A stretch of 64,000 nucleotides of DNA from Orobanche coerulescens (GCA_033398695.1 CM065805.1:164959787-165023786), one strand, 5' to 3'; positions 11,391 to 24,011 are shown, counted from the first letter of the stretch. Notes: generated by a model not told the origin, from the letters alone. Numbers and translations: made by a program.

Positions 11391-12927
11391 CATTCAGTCC
11401 AAAAGAACAGAGCCATATTCCACCGAAATTTCATCTTTCCTCCTCGGAATTCAATATTCCATTTTCCCAATAAATAAATAAAATTATCTACTTAAGGCAA
11501 ACATTAAATACTACGAATACTGAGGGAAAAGAAGTAAATTACAATGAAGGAAACAAGAACTATGGGAAATTGAAATGATATCAGTGAAAATGATATCAGT
11601 GATATAAGGTGTTTTACATTGGTATCACAAAGAGATCTTTCATAATTTAGAATTTCCAACATGGCAAGTACAAATAAGATTCAGTAGCTTGTAGAAGAAT
11701 CTAGACTTGCTTACTATCTATAGCATTAGGTTAGGACACACATCTCATGAAAACTGAATCGTAATTCCTGGAATACTCATCATGTACCGCACACTAATAA
11801 AATTACGTTGTAAGTTGGGCCTCTAATGATTTCTTCAAGAATTCACTCCCTTCCGGAGGCCCAAACACAACTACATTTTGTGAGCATGTATAAGCTGGAG
11901 TTGGGAATCTACAATTGTTGCTCTTGTGCCTGGACCAGTTGAAAGAGCATCAAATTGGCTGTGAGTATGACTCGAGGTCGGTGAAGACTTCATTGGACAG
12001 TCCACCACCTCCCAGATCTCCAAATAGCACCAAACTATATGAACATATAGCTTTAGGTGTTAGAAAGCACTAGTCCAAATAATACTTTAAAAACCTCTCT
12101 CAAAGTGAGTGCAGCCTTTACAGTGACGGGTCCACAAATTGAAAAAACCGAAAATTCAAGTTTTTCTTTCAACTTTTCAATCGTTGTGAAGGAACTTCAT
12201 AACATGCAAATGTTATGGATTGATTACGGTCATTTTTTTAGTATCATCATAAGCCATTCATAATAAAACTTTAAATCATGTTGTATAAGAACTTGGCGAA
12301 AGAAGTCACTTAGCTCGTCTCTATATGTTATTTTCTTTAGTGTAGGAGGGTCTCACTCCTAGTCGTGCCAAAATATAAGCTTTAAGCAATGAACATACTT
12401 AACAAAGATAAGGAGGTCTTTGGCGTCATACTTTCTTATGAAAGCAAGACGCGCATGACCTAACAACCATCATAATTTGTGATCTTTGCTCATGGTTCCA
12501 CCAATATAATTTGGTGATTTCGATCCAGCTAGCTTCTTTATTCAAAGTAAAATAATATCCATGTTAATACCATATATGGATCATCAGAAAACATCAAAAA
12601 TCCAAGAATTGTAGGTTAAATGAGCCGCAATACATTATTTTGTGACCTCCGATATCGAATCATATGCACTCATGAATGAAATTTTATGCACCCAATATAA
12701 GTGATGTGATAAGTGTCATTCTATAAGCTTGTCTATATTTTAAAATATTATATTTACCCATAACATTGAGCATTTTATCCGCATTTAAGTTGTAATTGAT
12801 CTATTTTTTAGATGTCATTTTTGTATTTTGGAATATATCCATAATAAGAGCATAAACAAACAGAAGTGTTGACTTACTCAAGAAAATACACACGATAAGA
12901 ATTAAGTTTTATGTGCTTATGTTGTAG
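11391..12927. other. Decayed Copia-derived stretch
   Basis: Mostly non-coding. It includes one recognisable reverse-strand pol piece (12374-12475). At 11611-11690 there is plus-strand text with a TGGTATCA motif followed by an ATGGCAAGT that could be a decayed primer site and gag start, though a stop follows within eight codons. A second copy is at 15800-17315. Confidence 0.5.
12374..12475 (-). pseudogene. Copia GAG-pre-integrase fragment
   Basis: The reverse strand reads WLLGHARLAFIRKY followed by AKDLLIFVKYVHCLKL, which follows the LWHxRLGH...KL.SKDLV.GLP pattern of the domain that precedes Copia integrase; the first H is lost and a stop lies just upstream. No integrase zinc finger or catalytic core is readable further along. 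The copy at 16760-16861 is the same. Identification rests on about 34 residues, so the family is likely but the subfamily cannot be told. Confidence 0.55.
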
Positions 12928-14924
12928 TTTATAAAATAGTTTAAAATGCCATCGACAGTTTTAATAGAAAACAATTTAGGATTTCCGAATCCTTCTCTTT
13001 CCAAAATCAACAGGGGTCACATCCCAGGGTTTTGTTTTCGCAAATAGAAAACCGACAACAATACACAGGGCCAGAGCCCAATATCACGTATCCTCGACGG
13101 ACATAAAAATCAACAAAACATAATCGCGCACGCGCATCGCCTAGGACCGGGACGAAGCCACAAATCCCACTCGAGGCCTCGAAGGACCCTCCCGAGCTGG
13201 CTAGCTAAACAAATTACAACGTCTCAACATCACACGGGGTCCTCGACCCAATCCAAATAATATCAACATGAGATCAAACATCACAACATCACACGGGGTC
13301 CTCGACCCAATCCAAATAATATCAACATGAGATCAAACATCACAACATCACACGGGGTCCTCGACCCAAAACACAAAATGACAACACAGTAATAATCAAG
13401 GACACAGCCTTTCGTCCGCCCAAAAACTGCTCAAGACCCCTGATTAATTAACCCTCGGAGATCTCGTCAAATGTCCTTGGTTAATTAACCCTGATACCAA
13501 CACTTTAAAAACGAGTTGAAACACACTTTCAGAAAACAAGAATCACGGTCTATATCGAGACCAGCATTTGAAAATGGTCGAAAGAATTTGAAATACGATA
13601 ATCGTTCTAAGAACGGGTCTTAGCTAAACACTCAATATCCGTTACCAATAAGCCTGCCAGGCGCCTCCACTGAAACGCCTGTGCACCGGCATTCACTCCA
13701 CATGTGAGCCGCACCTTGTCCGTGTCTACCGCGCCGGCGTCACTCCCATAAGAGCCGCCCCTTGCACGCGCATCAGGTAAACACCGGCGTTCACCAACCA
13801 TATGGAGCCGCACATTGCAACAGACACTGACGGAGATCGCACGCCCCGCCCTCAGAGGCTCCCGGATATGACGTCTCTCACAACAAATATTCACATTGTC
13901 ACAAACATCAAGTACACAGTCATCATCGTAACAATTATCAAATCAATACACCAATTCACATAATTCATCCGTCAGTCCACGACCACACGAATAAATAACA
14001 ACACGCACGTTAACCATAACGCGACGGAAATAAGCAATATACATACGCAAGCATTATCAAGCGCAACATCAACACCAAATATATCCAAAGGATTCACGTA
14101 GTCACTTACAACCCACACAATTTACAAAACACACGCGTTTTGAAAGTGAGCCTTTAACGAGGCTAGCCGAATCCTTTGAAAACTCATTTCAAACAAATAA
14201 ACAAACACACCAAGATGATCACCAATTATCATATCCACAAAACAAGAATAGTATGGGCAAGGTACTTGCCTCGATATCACGAGCAATGGAAAAATGAACG
14301 GATACGGCCGGGTAGCCCTCAAATTCCCGAACACTATCTAGAACGCGATAGCACCGAAATTACTACGGGAAAACACCACATGAATCATCAATCACCAACG
14401 GAATTCAACATCGGAATCATTGAGCACCTATAATCCTCCGTAAGGAATAATAAAACATGATTACGACGAGAATCAAGGCCGAAAACAACGGAAATCCCAA
14501 CAAACTATCAAAGGGAACCCATTCGAACATTTAATCGAACATTAAATGTTCAAGACCCTTCAGGAACAAAGAAATCACCCCTCGGGTCGAACGAACCAAA
14601 GATACAAGTATCCAATCCGTAGAACAAGTTCAAAACAACGTTTATACAACAATTAATTGATCAAAAACGGATTGGAATCGAAATCAAAAAGGAAAATCTC
14701 CAAAACTACAAAAACAAGGGAGCCAAAATACCTTGATTTGGATGAAGGATTCAAGTAGAGGTCGAAATCTACAACAAGACTTGAGGTGGATGATCTCTAC
14801 AAGTTTGGGAGCACTCAAATCGCCCAAAATCGTCCTTAGAATTGCCTAGAATGGTAGGAGGAAGAAGAGAGGAGAAAATGAATGTTTCTCCTCGAAAATC
14901 TGCTAAAAAGTGCAGAAAAAGCCC

Positions 14925-15029
14925 GTGTGCTGCGGCACAGGACAAGTGTGCCGTGGCCCAGGGCAAAAAAAAAAACGCCCAGAAATCAGCTTAGTGCCGC
15001 GGCCCAGCCGAAGTGTGCCGCGGCACACG
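14925..15029 (-). repeat. GTGCCGCGGCAC palindrome array (tandem copy)
   Basis: Copy of the array at 10520-10619 within the second tandem unit. Confidence 0.85.
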
Positions 15030-15402
15030 GTACAGTCCACTCCAACACCAAAAAGGCACATCGTGCAGTCTTAGCTATTTTGACCATAACTCCTTCGTCT
15101 GGACTCCGATTGACTCACCGTTTGAACCATTGGAAAGCTAACTTGATGATCTATAATATTGCAAAGATTCAGAATTTTTTGGAGTTTCCAAGAATTAATG
15201 GTGACTTTACAAAGTCGAACTCCCACGTGAAAAAGTCGATTAAGGACACGGAACTCAACAAAACGACACCGAAACGAACTCGGATGACAAAAAGTGAAGA
15301 ATTAATCATTCCCGGAATGACGAAACGGTCATGAGCGAGTCGTAAAAACGAACTTCCGCCGTAAAAAGAAAATTACCGAAATTCGAAATTGCGGATATTA
15401 CA

Positions 15403-15799
15403 GTGGGGGCGGAACATGTTTTCATGTTTTAGGTGCTTGCGGGGAGAGAGTTGAGACACAGGGCATGACGATGGCGATGAGGCATTCGAGCGATACTAGT
15501 CCGAGTTGTTTCGGTGTTCATGTCGTTCAGACAGTTTGGAGTACTCCAGTTTCGTCAGTTGTTGTCCTTTTGTATTAACCGAGCAAGGCTCGTGGATGTT
15601 GTTGTATTTTTATTTTGGCCATGTAGGCCCAATTTTGTTGTTGAAATTCCATATCGGAATATTATGTCAGATATCATAGTAGGGACTGTGATTTTCCGTT
15701 TTGGTCAGTTTGTTGTGTTTTAGTCGTGTTCGCCTGGTGGATCTCCTGGTGTAAGGTCCACGGCACTGTAATAATGCAATGGGATTTGGGGGCGTTACA
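15403..15799 (+). mobile_element. 3'-terminal LTR fragment (tandem copy)
   Basis: Copy of 10994-11390, ending GGGGGCGTTACA. Confidence 0.65.
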
Positions 15800-17315
15800 C
15801 ATTCAGTCCAAAAGAATAGAGCCATATTCCACCGAAATTTCATCTTTCCTCCTCGGAATTCAATATTCCATTTTCCCAATAAATAAATAAAATTATCTAC
15901 TTAAGGCAAACATTAAATACTACGAATACTGAGGGAAAAGAAGTAAATTACAATGAAGGAAACAAGAACTATGGGAAATTGAAATGATATCAGTGAAAAT
16001 GATATCAGTGATATAAGGTGTTTTATATTGGTATCACAAAGAGATCTTTCATAATTTAGAATTTCCAACATGGCAAGTACAAATAAGATTCAGTAGCTTG
16101 TAGAAGAATCTAGACTTGCTTACTATCTATAGCATTAGGTTAGGACACACATCTCATGAAAAACTGAACTGTAATTCCTGGAATACTCATCATGTACCGC
16201 ACACTAATAAAATTACGTTGTAAGTTGGGCCTCTAATGATTTCTTCAAGAATTCACTCCCTTCCGGAGGCCCAAACACAACTACATTTTGTGAGCATGTA
16301 TAAGCTGGAGTTGGGAATCTACAATTGTTGCTCTTGTGCCTGGACCAGTTGAAAGAGCATCAAATTGGCTGTGAGTATGACTCGAGGTCGGTGAAGACTT
16401 CATTGGACAGTCCACCACCTCCCAGATCTCCAAATAGCACCAAACTATATGAACATATAGCTTTAGGTGTTAGAAAGCACTAGTCCAAATAATACTTTAA
16501 AAACCTCTCTCAAAGTGAGTGCAGCCTTTACAGTGAAAAATTCAAGTTTTTCTTTCAACTTTTCAATCGTTGTGAAAGAACTTCATAACATGCAAATGTT
16601 ATGGATTGATTACGGTCATTTTTTTAGTATCATCATAAGCCATTCATAATAAAACTTTAAATCATGTTGTATAAGAACTTGGCGAAAGAAGTCACTTAGC
16701 TCGTCTCTATATGTTATTTTCTTTAGTGTAGGAGGGTCTCACTCCTAGTCGTGCCAAAATATAAGCTTTAAGCAATGAACATACTTAACAAAGATAAGGA
16801 GGTCTTTGGCGTCATACTTTCTTATGAAAGCAAGACGCGCATGACCTAACAACCATCATAATTTGTGATCTTTGCTCATGGTTCCACCAATATAATTTGG
16901 TGATTTCGATCCAGCTAGCTTCTTTATTCAAAGTAAAATAATATCCATGTTAATACCATATATGGATCATCAGAAAACATCAAAAATCCAAGAATTGTAG
17001 GTTAAATGAGCCGCAATACATTATTTTGTGACCTTCGATATCGAATCATATGCACTCATGAATGAAATTTTATGCACCCAATATAAGTGATGTGATAAGT
17101 GTCATTCTATAAGCTTGTCTATATTTTAAAATATTATATTTACCCATAACATTGAGCATTTTATCCGCATTTAAGTTGTAATTGATCTATTTTTTAGATG
17201 TCATTTTTGTATTTTGGAATATATCCATAATAAGAGCATAAACAAACAGAAGTGTTGACTTACTCAAGAAAATACACACGATAAGAATTAAGTTTTATGT
17301 GCTTATGTTGTAGTT
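15800..17315. other. Decayed Copia-derived stretch (tandem copy)
   Basis: Copy of 11391-12929, including the reverse-strand Copia scrap at 16760-16861. No other gene visible. Confidence 0.5.
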
Positions 17316-17612
17316 CTTGACAAGACCACTCCATCACCTTTTTCCGAATTCAAAATTAAAGTTATATATTAATAGTTATCCATGACTTTTATTTCGGCTT
17401 ATTTTGATTTCGTATGTTGCTATGCGCTGATTATTTTTGTTTTGGCATTTGAATGGTAGTATATCTCGTTCTGTTTTATAAATGTGCTATGTACTTATCA
17501 TGTTATGGTGGTGTATGTATGTGTGGCTGGCTTATGTTGAATGTTGTATTGTCCGTTTTTTGTATGTTTCAGCTCATAAATGATGTGTTTGAGTCGAGGT
17601 GTTACTGTTAAG
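17316..17612. other. Unassigned spacer
   Basis: AT-rich sequence between the tandem duplication and the second copy of the long duplication. I see no gene, terminus or repeat in it. Confidence 0.4.
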
Positions 17613-18557
17613 GTTGTATACTGAAAAAGTTATTTTATGCTTGTATTATCTTATTTTCCTATATTATGTATGAGAATATGAAATTCGTTTTCATCACATG
17701 TTTTGCATACTAATTCACATATCGATTATGTAAATATCATCTTTTTATTTCATAGTGCAGATAATATGGTGTGTTGGTGCCATACGAAAGATCAGATTAT
17801 TGGTGCATTATAAAGTATATAATACTTCACAACCAATGTGGAAGATTGCAATATATGTTTGAGATTAATTGATTTTTGACTATTAGCATACATTAACTTA
17901 TTTCATATATATTGAAGTGGACCACAGTGAATTAGCTTCTTCTGTACTGACTAAATCAAAAACACAAATTTCGAAGAATTATTATTTCTTAATTGTGTAA
18001 TTTTTAATTATATGTTTATAATATGTATTATTTTGATTCACCATGGATGAGTCACATTGATTGATTCAATATGCTCGACATTTTAGGCAATAATATTACT
18101 TATATTAATATTACATCTAGAAATTGTATTCCGACTCGTTCGGATTGATGTCCCGTGAAATTATTATATTGAACTCTCCAAGTGGATTAATTTTTATATA
18201 ATAATAAGAATTGAGTGGTACTACTTTGGATAAAATTTATTAATTAAAGCTACCAGTAGTTTAAATTAATTAATGGACATGTGACATCTTAAACATGAGA
18301 AATTATTATTTCAAAAAGGAGCCCAATTCGTAAACTGGGCCCCCAGTATAACAATGCAATATCAAACTTGACACTAACAGACTCGATTATATTAAGAAGG
18401 GATTAATGTGGAAAGTCGAAGTCTATTTGGAGTCATTAATCTAATCATTCTTGAGATCACTAGGGTAGCCCAAGATGCTCATAGACCAAGAACAATTATT
18501 CTTGTATATATTTATACGTGATCGATTATCGAGGAAGTAATCTTGAGGAAATGTAAC

Positions 18558-18801
18558 TGTCCCCGAGCTCTCTGCAGCCATATCCTGATCCCTTGCTCAA
18601 TGAATTCTAGTTGAATCTTTGATTGAGATGTATCTTCCGAGTCTCTGTAGTACGATCGACTTATGGACCAACGCATCAGCTACAATGTTAGCTTTACCAA
18701 GGTGGTAAAGAATCTCGAGATCATAATCCTTAATTAACTCCAACCATCATCATTGGCGTATGTTAAATTCTTTCTGCGTGAAAATATACTTAAAGCTTTT
18801 T
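18558..18801 (-). pseudogene. Ty3/gypsy RNase H-to-integrase fragment (copy)
   Basis: Duplicate of 955-1198 with the same reverse-strand pol scrap (conserved WLELIKDYDLEILYH) and the same stop codons. It carries only a few private substitutions, which shows that both copies were already non-functional when duplicated. Confidence 0.8.
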
Positions 18802-19088
18802 GATAAATATATATTTAACAGTAAGAACCATATAGATACTGCTGGGATTCGGGAAATAAAATCGAGTTACGAAGCGGAAAAATAAAAAATGGTCTAACCG
18901 AATAAAAACCGAACCCCTAAGTGTAATACCTGAGATCTTTGTTCCGGATTCGTCGAGTTTTCTGGGTTTTACTGGATTGGTATTGTCCTCATCATTTGAA
19001 TTTTGTGCCATGTTTTGGGTGTGCCTTATTGGGACATGTGTTTGGAGGCGTTTCGGATCACTATGCGAGTTTTTGGGTTTTTGTGGTG

Positions 19089-19432
19089 TAGCGCACGCTA
19101 ATGCTTGTGGCATAGCGCACGCTACTGTGTTGTGGTTAGCGCACGCTAACTGGCAGTCCAACGGCAGTCCAGGAGCTACTGGACTGGGACTGGGGTCTCG
19201 TTAGCGCACGCTAAGGTTGGTAGCTAGCGCACGCTATCGACTGCTTAGCGCACGCTAATCGTTCTTTCTAGCGCACGCTACCTGGTAGGTGCAGATCTTT
19301 CTAGCGCACGCTATCGACTGCTTAGCGCACGCTACGCTTATTGGCTAGCGCACGCTAACCGTGTTACATGCAGAGTGTTCTGGGGCGTTGACCCCGTTAG
19401 CGCGCGCTAATGTTTGTGCTTAGCGCACGCTA
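19089..19432 (+). repeat. TAGCGCACGCTA array (copy)
   Basis: Copy of the twelve-member array at 1486-1829. One member that is TAGCGCATGCTA in the first copy is intact TAGCGCACGCTA here. Confidence 0.9.
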
Positions 19433-19437
19433 ATAGC

Positions 19438-19459
19438 TGTCCAGTATAAATACTGGACA
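19438..19459 (+). promoter_or_regulatory. TATA-like box in inverted repeat (copy)
   Basis: Identical to 1835-1856: 10-bp arms TGTCCAGTAT / ATACTGGACA around AA. Confidence 0.6.
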
Positions 19460-20484
19460 ATAGCGTTAGTTCGTCATTTTCTCTCCCTTCTTCATCCCTT
19501 CTGACGGGAGTGAGCTCCAGAGGCGATTTTGAGTGACCTTCTTCATCAAGCTTCATCTTAGAGTGGATTTGTAGGTGTTTAACAACATCTAATCATCTTC
19601 TTGGTCCAAATCAAGGTAATCTCTTCTTAGAACCCTAGTTCTTGAATTTTGGGGGTTTGTGAGGTTTCGGACGATTTAAGCCGATATAGCCCAGATTGTT
19701 GTGAGATCTTCGTTGTATACTCGAGATCCTTTGTTAATCTTGAGATTTTGTAGATTGAACTTCATAAATTCATATGTTCGTCGGTTATGTTGATGTGAGC
19801 CTTTGAGGTGTCCGACGAATTGCTCCATTGGGTAGGAATTAGGACGATCCCTATATTTTTGATGTATTGTTGATTCGTGGTGTTATTGTTTTCGTAGTAT
19901 TCGTGGGCTGTCGAATTCTTGGTTGTTTTTGGAAGTCCGAAGACTAACCGACCGTATCCGTTCGTTGTTTCCTGTTGCTCGTGGCATCGAGGCAAGTATC
20001 TTGGCCATACTTTTCATGTTTCGTAGACGGAATCATTGATAAATGATTTTATTTGCAATCCGAATGTTTTAATGAACTTTTTAAAAGATCGGTATGTTCT
20101 CTATAATTTTTGTCTTTCAAAAGATAACTCGTATGCTTCGGGGATTAATGTGCTTTCGGAATATGTGCGTTAGTTTCGTATGTTGGAAGATGTTAAACAT
20201 ATTTAGTGAATTTAGTAGACCGTAATTATTTGTCGAGGATCGTGTATTGATGTGTGTAATTGTTCGGTGAATATGTGACGTTGTGTGATATTAGTTGTTA
20301 TTCCTTCGTAAGTAGGTTGTTTGGTATTGGTATTTGCTTGTGGTTGTGTGACATTAGTTGTGAGTGTACGTCGACTAAAGTGGCCATTCTAGTGAAGTAC
20401 ATAGCATTTGCATGCATATTCTAGTATTCGAATTATGGCTTTCCGTGGCGTTGTGGATGATATGTGTATATTCACCTAGGGATT

Positions 20485-21093
20485 TGTAATACCCGTACTT
20501 TTATTGACTGACTGATCTTGCTGTGCTTCTTATTTTGTCGCTCTGTAAACTCTTGGTGATGTGCTTGATATTGTTATTGAGTTTCGTATCTTGTCACGAT
20601 CGTGTTGTTTAGACCTTGCGGAAGTGTTCTGGGCCAGAGAAATAGCGCACGCTAGGCCTTGGCTAACACACGCTAATTTTGTGTGAATAGCGCACGCTAG
20701 CCTTGGGCCGTAGCGCGCGCTAAGGGACAAGTCAGGTCAGAACCAGTAACTCGGACTGCTCTCTGGACTGGCGGTTAACGCGCGCTAGGAGTTCGTTAGC
20801 GCACGCTATTCATGGTTAGTAGCGTACGCTAACATCCGTCCGTAGCGCACGCTAACGGGCTGGTCGGCAGAGGCAGTGAGGTTGTCAGGTTTTCTGGACT
20901 ATTAGGTAACGCACGCTAGGCTTCGGCTAGCGCACGCTAAAGCTGTTGCATAACACACGCTAAGACATAGCGGTAGCGCACGCTAAGGCTTGAGCAGGGC
21001 AGAGGACAGTAGGTTCTAGACTCCAGTTACTAGACGCCACTTTTTGGCTAGCGCACGCTAGAGAAAGGCGATTAGCCCATGCTAACGGGGCCG
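20485..21093 (+). mobile_element. LTR fragment, TGTAATACCCGTAC family (copy)
   Basis: Duplicate of 2897-3505. It is cut off inside the palindrome array, before the TATA box. Confidence 0.75.
20643..21085 (+). repeat. TAGCGCACGCTA array (truncated copy)
   Basis: Copy of the array at 3055-3573, missing its TATA-proximal end. One member reads TAACACACGCTA here but TAACACACGGTA in the first copy. Confidence 0.9.
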
Positions 21094-21489
21094 ACATATA
21101 CCATAAATGTAACATCCCCAAAACCGTATGGGAATATTACATGCCGTAAACCCTTTCCGCAAGGATCTACCAGGCTAAACGTCCATAAACAACCAAATGC
21201 TTGCCCGGCCAGGGTCAAACAATATAATAATACAGACCGTTAAGGTCACTTACACATAAACACACAGACCGATGAGGTCACACAACTCTATTAACAAGGC
21301 TGACTAACAAAATTACCCACGCAGGGGTCGAAATACAATACATCGGAAGACTGAAATCAACTCTGACAACACAACAAAAATAAAACAACTCTCGACTCAT
21401 GATTAGTATCGCAGCTCGTCATCCTCTTGTGCCAATCCTGTGACTGATCCCCTGAATCTGCATGTACCTGGACGCAAAACAGACATCCA

Positions 21490-21533
21490 CCCCCCGAATA
21501 CTCGGGGGTTAGTAAAACTCCACTGTTTTACTA
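21490..21533 (-). promoter_or_regulatory. Paired stem-loops near LTR 3' end
   Basis: Two adjacent perfect stems: TAGTAAAAC / GTTTTACTA (21510-21533) and CCCCCGA / TCGGGGG (inside 21490-21508) around 4 nt. Compared with 8337-8360, both arms of stem one changed together (C:G to T:A). Confidence 0.8.
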
Positions 21534-21850
21534 GTGCAAGTATCAAACCATACGAAATGTAACAAGCAAATAGCAACTACGAATTTAATACGGAAATCCA
21601 TTATCAAAATGTTCCTGAGAAGTTTTAGAATTTCGAACTCAAGTAAGAGATATTTGAAAAGGAACACATCATCTCGGGTATTTTTAAAGCAGAAAATCTT
21701 TTGGACCTCGAGTCCCAATTTACAAAACCTTTTCGTAAACAATTGGGCCTTAGCCCGATTCTCGTTTCAAAGCATACTAAATAATATATCATTATGAGTC
21801 CGAGATCCATATTTAAAATGTTACCCGAACAATCACTGCTACACGATCAC

Positions 21851-22293
21851 TGTTCGTACACATCATGTACCGAACTCCGGAGGCCTCGACGGACCTTACC
21901 CGGACCACACACTGTTCGTACACATCATGTACCGAACTCCGGAGGCCTCGACGGACCTTACCCGAACCACACACACTGTTCGTACACATCATGTACCGAA
22001 CTCCGGAGGCCTCGACGGACCCTACCCGGCTACAACATCGTTCGTACACATCATGTACCGAACTCCAGAGGCCTCGTCAGACCCTACCTGGATCACACAC
22101 CTTGTCCGTACACGTCATGTACCAGACTCCAGAGGCCTCGTCAGACCCTACCTGGTTCACACACTTTGTTCGTACACATCATGTACCGAACTCCAGAGGC
22201 CCCGTCAGACCCTACCTGGTTCACACACTTTGTTCGTACACATCATGTACCGAACTCCAGAGGCCTCGTCAGACCCTACCTGGATCACACACA
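21851..22293 (-). repeat. 62-64 bp minisatellite, 7 units
   Basis: Units start TGTTCGTACACATCATG at 21851, 21913, 21977, about 22039, 22103, 22167 and 22231. Each contains GAGGCCTCGACGGACC or GAGGCCTCGTCAGACC. Because the period is near a multiple of three and free of stops, long plus-strand frames (up to 206 codons) span it; I regard them as artefacts. Confidence 0.9.
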
Positions 22294-23218
22294 CATCGAC
22301 TCGACACAATTCATAATCAATAAATGTCAAGCCATTCCACATTACACCGAAATGTACAATCAAGTATGTAAACCAAAACAACACGAATATCATGATCATC
22401 ACAACGACTCTTAACCAACATAACACACATTCGGTACACAATACATTGCACAACCACGTGTACAACCATCTCATATGTACATCGCAATCCTGCACAAATG
22501 GCACAACGCCGAACACGTATACCAATATATCACTATTATCACAAAGCCTTCAAATTTCGGAAAACACAACCAACTCAAACGGAACATATTTACGGAGGCA
22601 AGCAAAATCGTCATACAAATCATACGTAATTACTATTCACAAGATACAAGTCGTATATTAAGATACTTGCCTCGATAGTCGGCACCCGAATATTCCGACG
22701 ACGGCACAACCCGGAAAACCCCGAACACCTACAATCCTCCGTGAAATCCAACGGAAACACGGTTACTATGAGATTAACAATCGAAAACAAAGGAAAACAC
22801 GGTCAAGAATTGAAGGGAACCCTTTGAGACATTTAATCGGATACTAAATGTTCAAGGTTCCTAAGAAAACCAAAAATCCCGATTGGGTTCCAACGAACTC
22901 GAAATACGGATATACAATCCGTAGAACATGTCCAGAACAACGTTTATACGACAATTAATTGATCAAAAACGGATTGGAATCGAAATCAAAAGGAAAACCC
23001 CTAAAATCTTCAAAAACAAGGGTTCAAGCCAAAATACCTCGATTTGGACGAAGAACACGGATTAGATGATGATAATCAACACAAGCCTTCCACAAATGAT
23101 GTTCCATGATGTTCCCGATCAAAAACCCTCAAATTCCGTCGAAGGGTCGCGAAAAACGAAGGAAAAATGGAAAATGGCCGAAAGATCCACGTCCAGGCCT
23201 TTAAATAGCCGACCCTGG

Positions 23219-23485
23219 CCGATCACTTACGGCCGTAACCGGCCGGCCTTACGGCCGTACCCGGCAGGTCCTTACGGCCGTAACCGGCATTCGTCCGGAA
23301 GTTGCCTGGCACCTTACGGCCGTAACTCTCGGCCCTTACGGCCGTAACCAGCATTCGTCCGGAAGTTGCCTGGCACCTTACGGCCGTAACTCTCGGCCCT
23401 TACGGCCGTAACCAGCATTCGTCAGGCCATACCTGCCGATCACTTACGGTCGTAACCGGCACCTTACGGCCGTAACTCGGCCAGG
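23219..23485 (-). repeat. TTACGGCCGTAA palindrome array, about 9 copies
   Basis: Perfect 12-bp palindromes separated by 6-50 bp. A 64-bp block holding two of them is itself tandemly repeated (23311-23374, then from 23375), showing how the array grows. A TTTAAATA box lies at 23209-23216 on the downstream side. Confidence 0.9.
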
Positions 23486-24011
23486 CCAGTACCTGCTGCG
23501 GCCGTCTCGGCCGTGGCCACTTCCGACGGCCCCGATGACCCCGAAACCCGAACCTGAATATGAATCGAAGATACGGTTACGAAGCACTCGCAAAGACGAA
23601 TCCAAGCGCTAAGAGAACACACGATTCCGACCACCCGAAGGCTCAAAATTCGACAACGGAAGTAATTACCCCAAACTTTGGGAAATTACAAAAATGGCCC
23701 AAAACGTCCGAAAATCACGATACGTGATCGAATAATCAAACCGAACTTCACAACACGTCTAACAAAGTTAAACGGACTTACGGGAAACTCGAAACAGCAG
23801 TTTCCGACGAGATTCGCAAGAATCGAACTCAAGTGCGGAAAAGTCGCCAAAAAGCACGGAACTCAATAAAACGACACCGAAACGAATTCGGATGACAAAA
23901 AGTGCAGAATTAATCATTCTCGAAATGACGAAACGGTCATGAGCGAGTCGTCGAAACAGGCCTCTGCCGAAAAAAGAAAATTACCGGAAATCCGAAATTG
24001 TGGATATTACA

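Larger units (their letters stand above)
8521..12929. repeat. 4.4-kb tandem duplication, unit 1
   Basis: Everything from TTTATAAAATAG at 8521 to GTTGTAGTT at 12929 is repeated head to tail directly afterwards. The unit joins part of a reverse-strand LTR, a plus-strand LTR scrap (10994-11390) and a Copia relic. The join shares only TT, which suggests end-joining or replication slippage rather than recombination between repeats. Confidence 0.95.
12928..17315. repeat. 4.4-kb tandem duplication, unit 2
   Basis: Near-identical to 8521-12929. Differences seen by eye: 24 bp present in unit 1 near 12125-12150 are absent here, the A-run near 14965 is longer, and scattered single-base changes occur. 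The unit ends at 17315 where unique sequence resumes. Confidence 0.95.
18922..20484 (+). mobile_element. LTR fragment, TGTAATACCTGAGATC family (copy)
   Basis: Duplicate of 1319-2896, with its array at 19089-19432 and TATA inverted repeat at 19438-19459. Lacks 15 bp near 20310 relative to the first copy. Confidence 0.75.
17613..21093. repeat. Long duplication, copy A' (partner 10-3505)
   Basis: Second copy of the mosaic at 10-3505. After the shared AACGGGGCCG it continues into ACATATACCATAAA and the end of a reverse-strand LTR, whereas copy A continues along its own LTR. The two copies therefore diverge at a recombination breakpoint. Confidence 0.95.
21108..24011 (-). mobile_element. LTR with TTACGGCCGTAA cassette
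   Basis: Reverse-strand LTR of about 2.9 kb from TGTAATATCCAC (24011) to GGGGATGTTACA (21108). Its first 200 bp of U3 closely follow the LTRs at 10993 and 45936. Beyond its end the reverse strand reads TTTATGGTATATG, the first bases of a tRNA-iMet primer site before the break into copy A', so this was a 5' LTR that lost its internal region. There is no target-site duplication. Confidence 0.85.

Noticed and set aside
21794..22414. 206-codon plus-strand frame and overlapping 152- and 129-codon frames
   Set aside because: All are kept open by the 62-64 bp minisatellite; the protein is a repeat of the DNA unit and lies antisense in an LTR.
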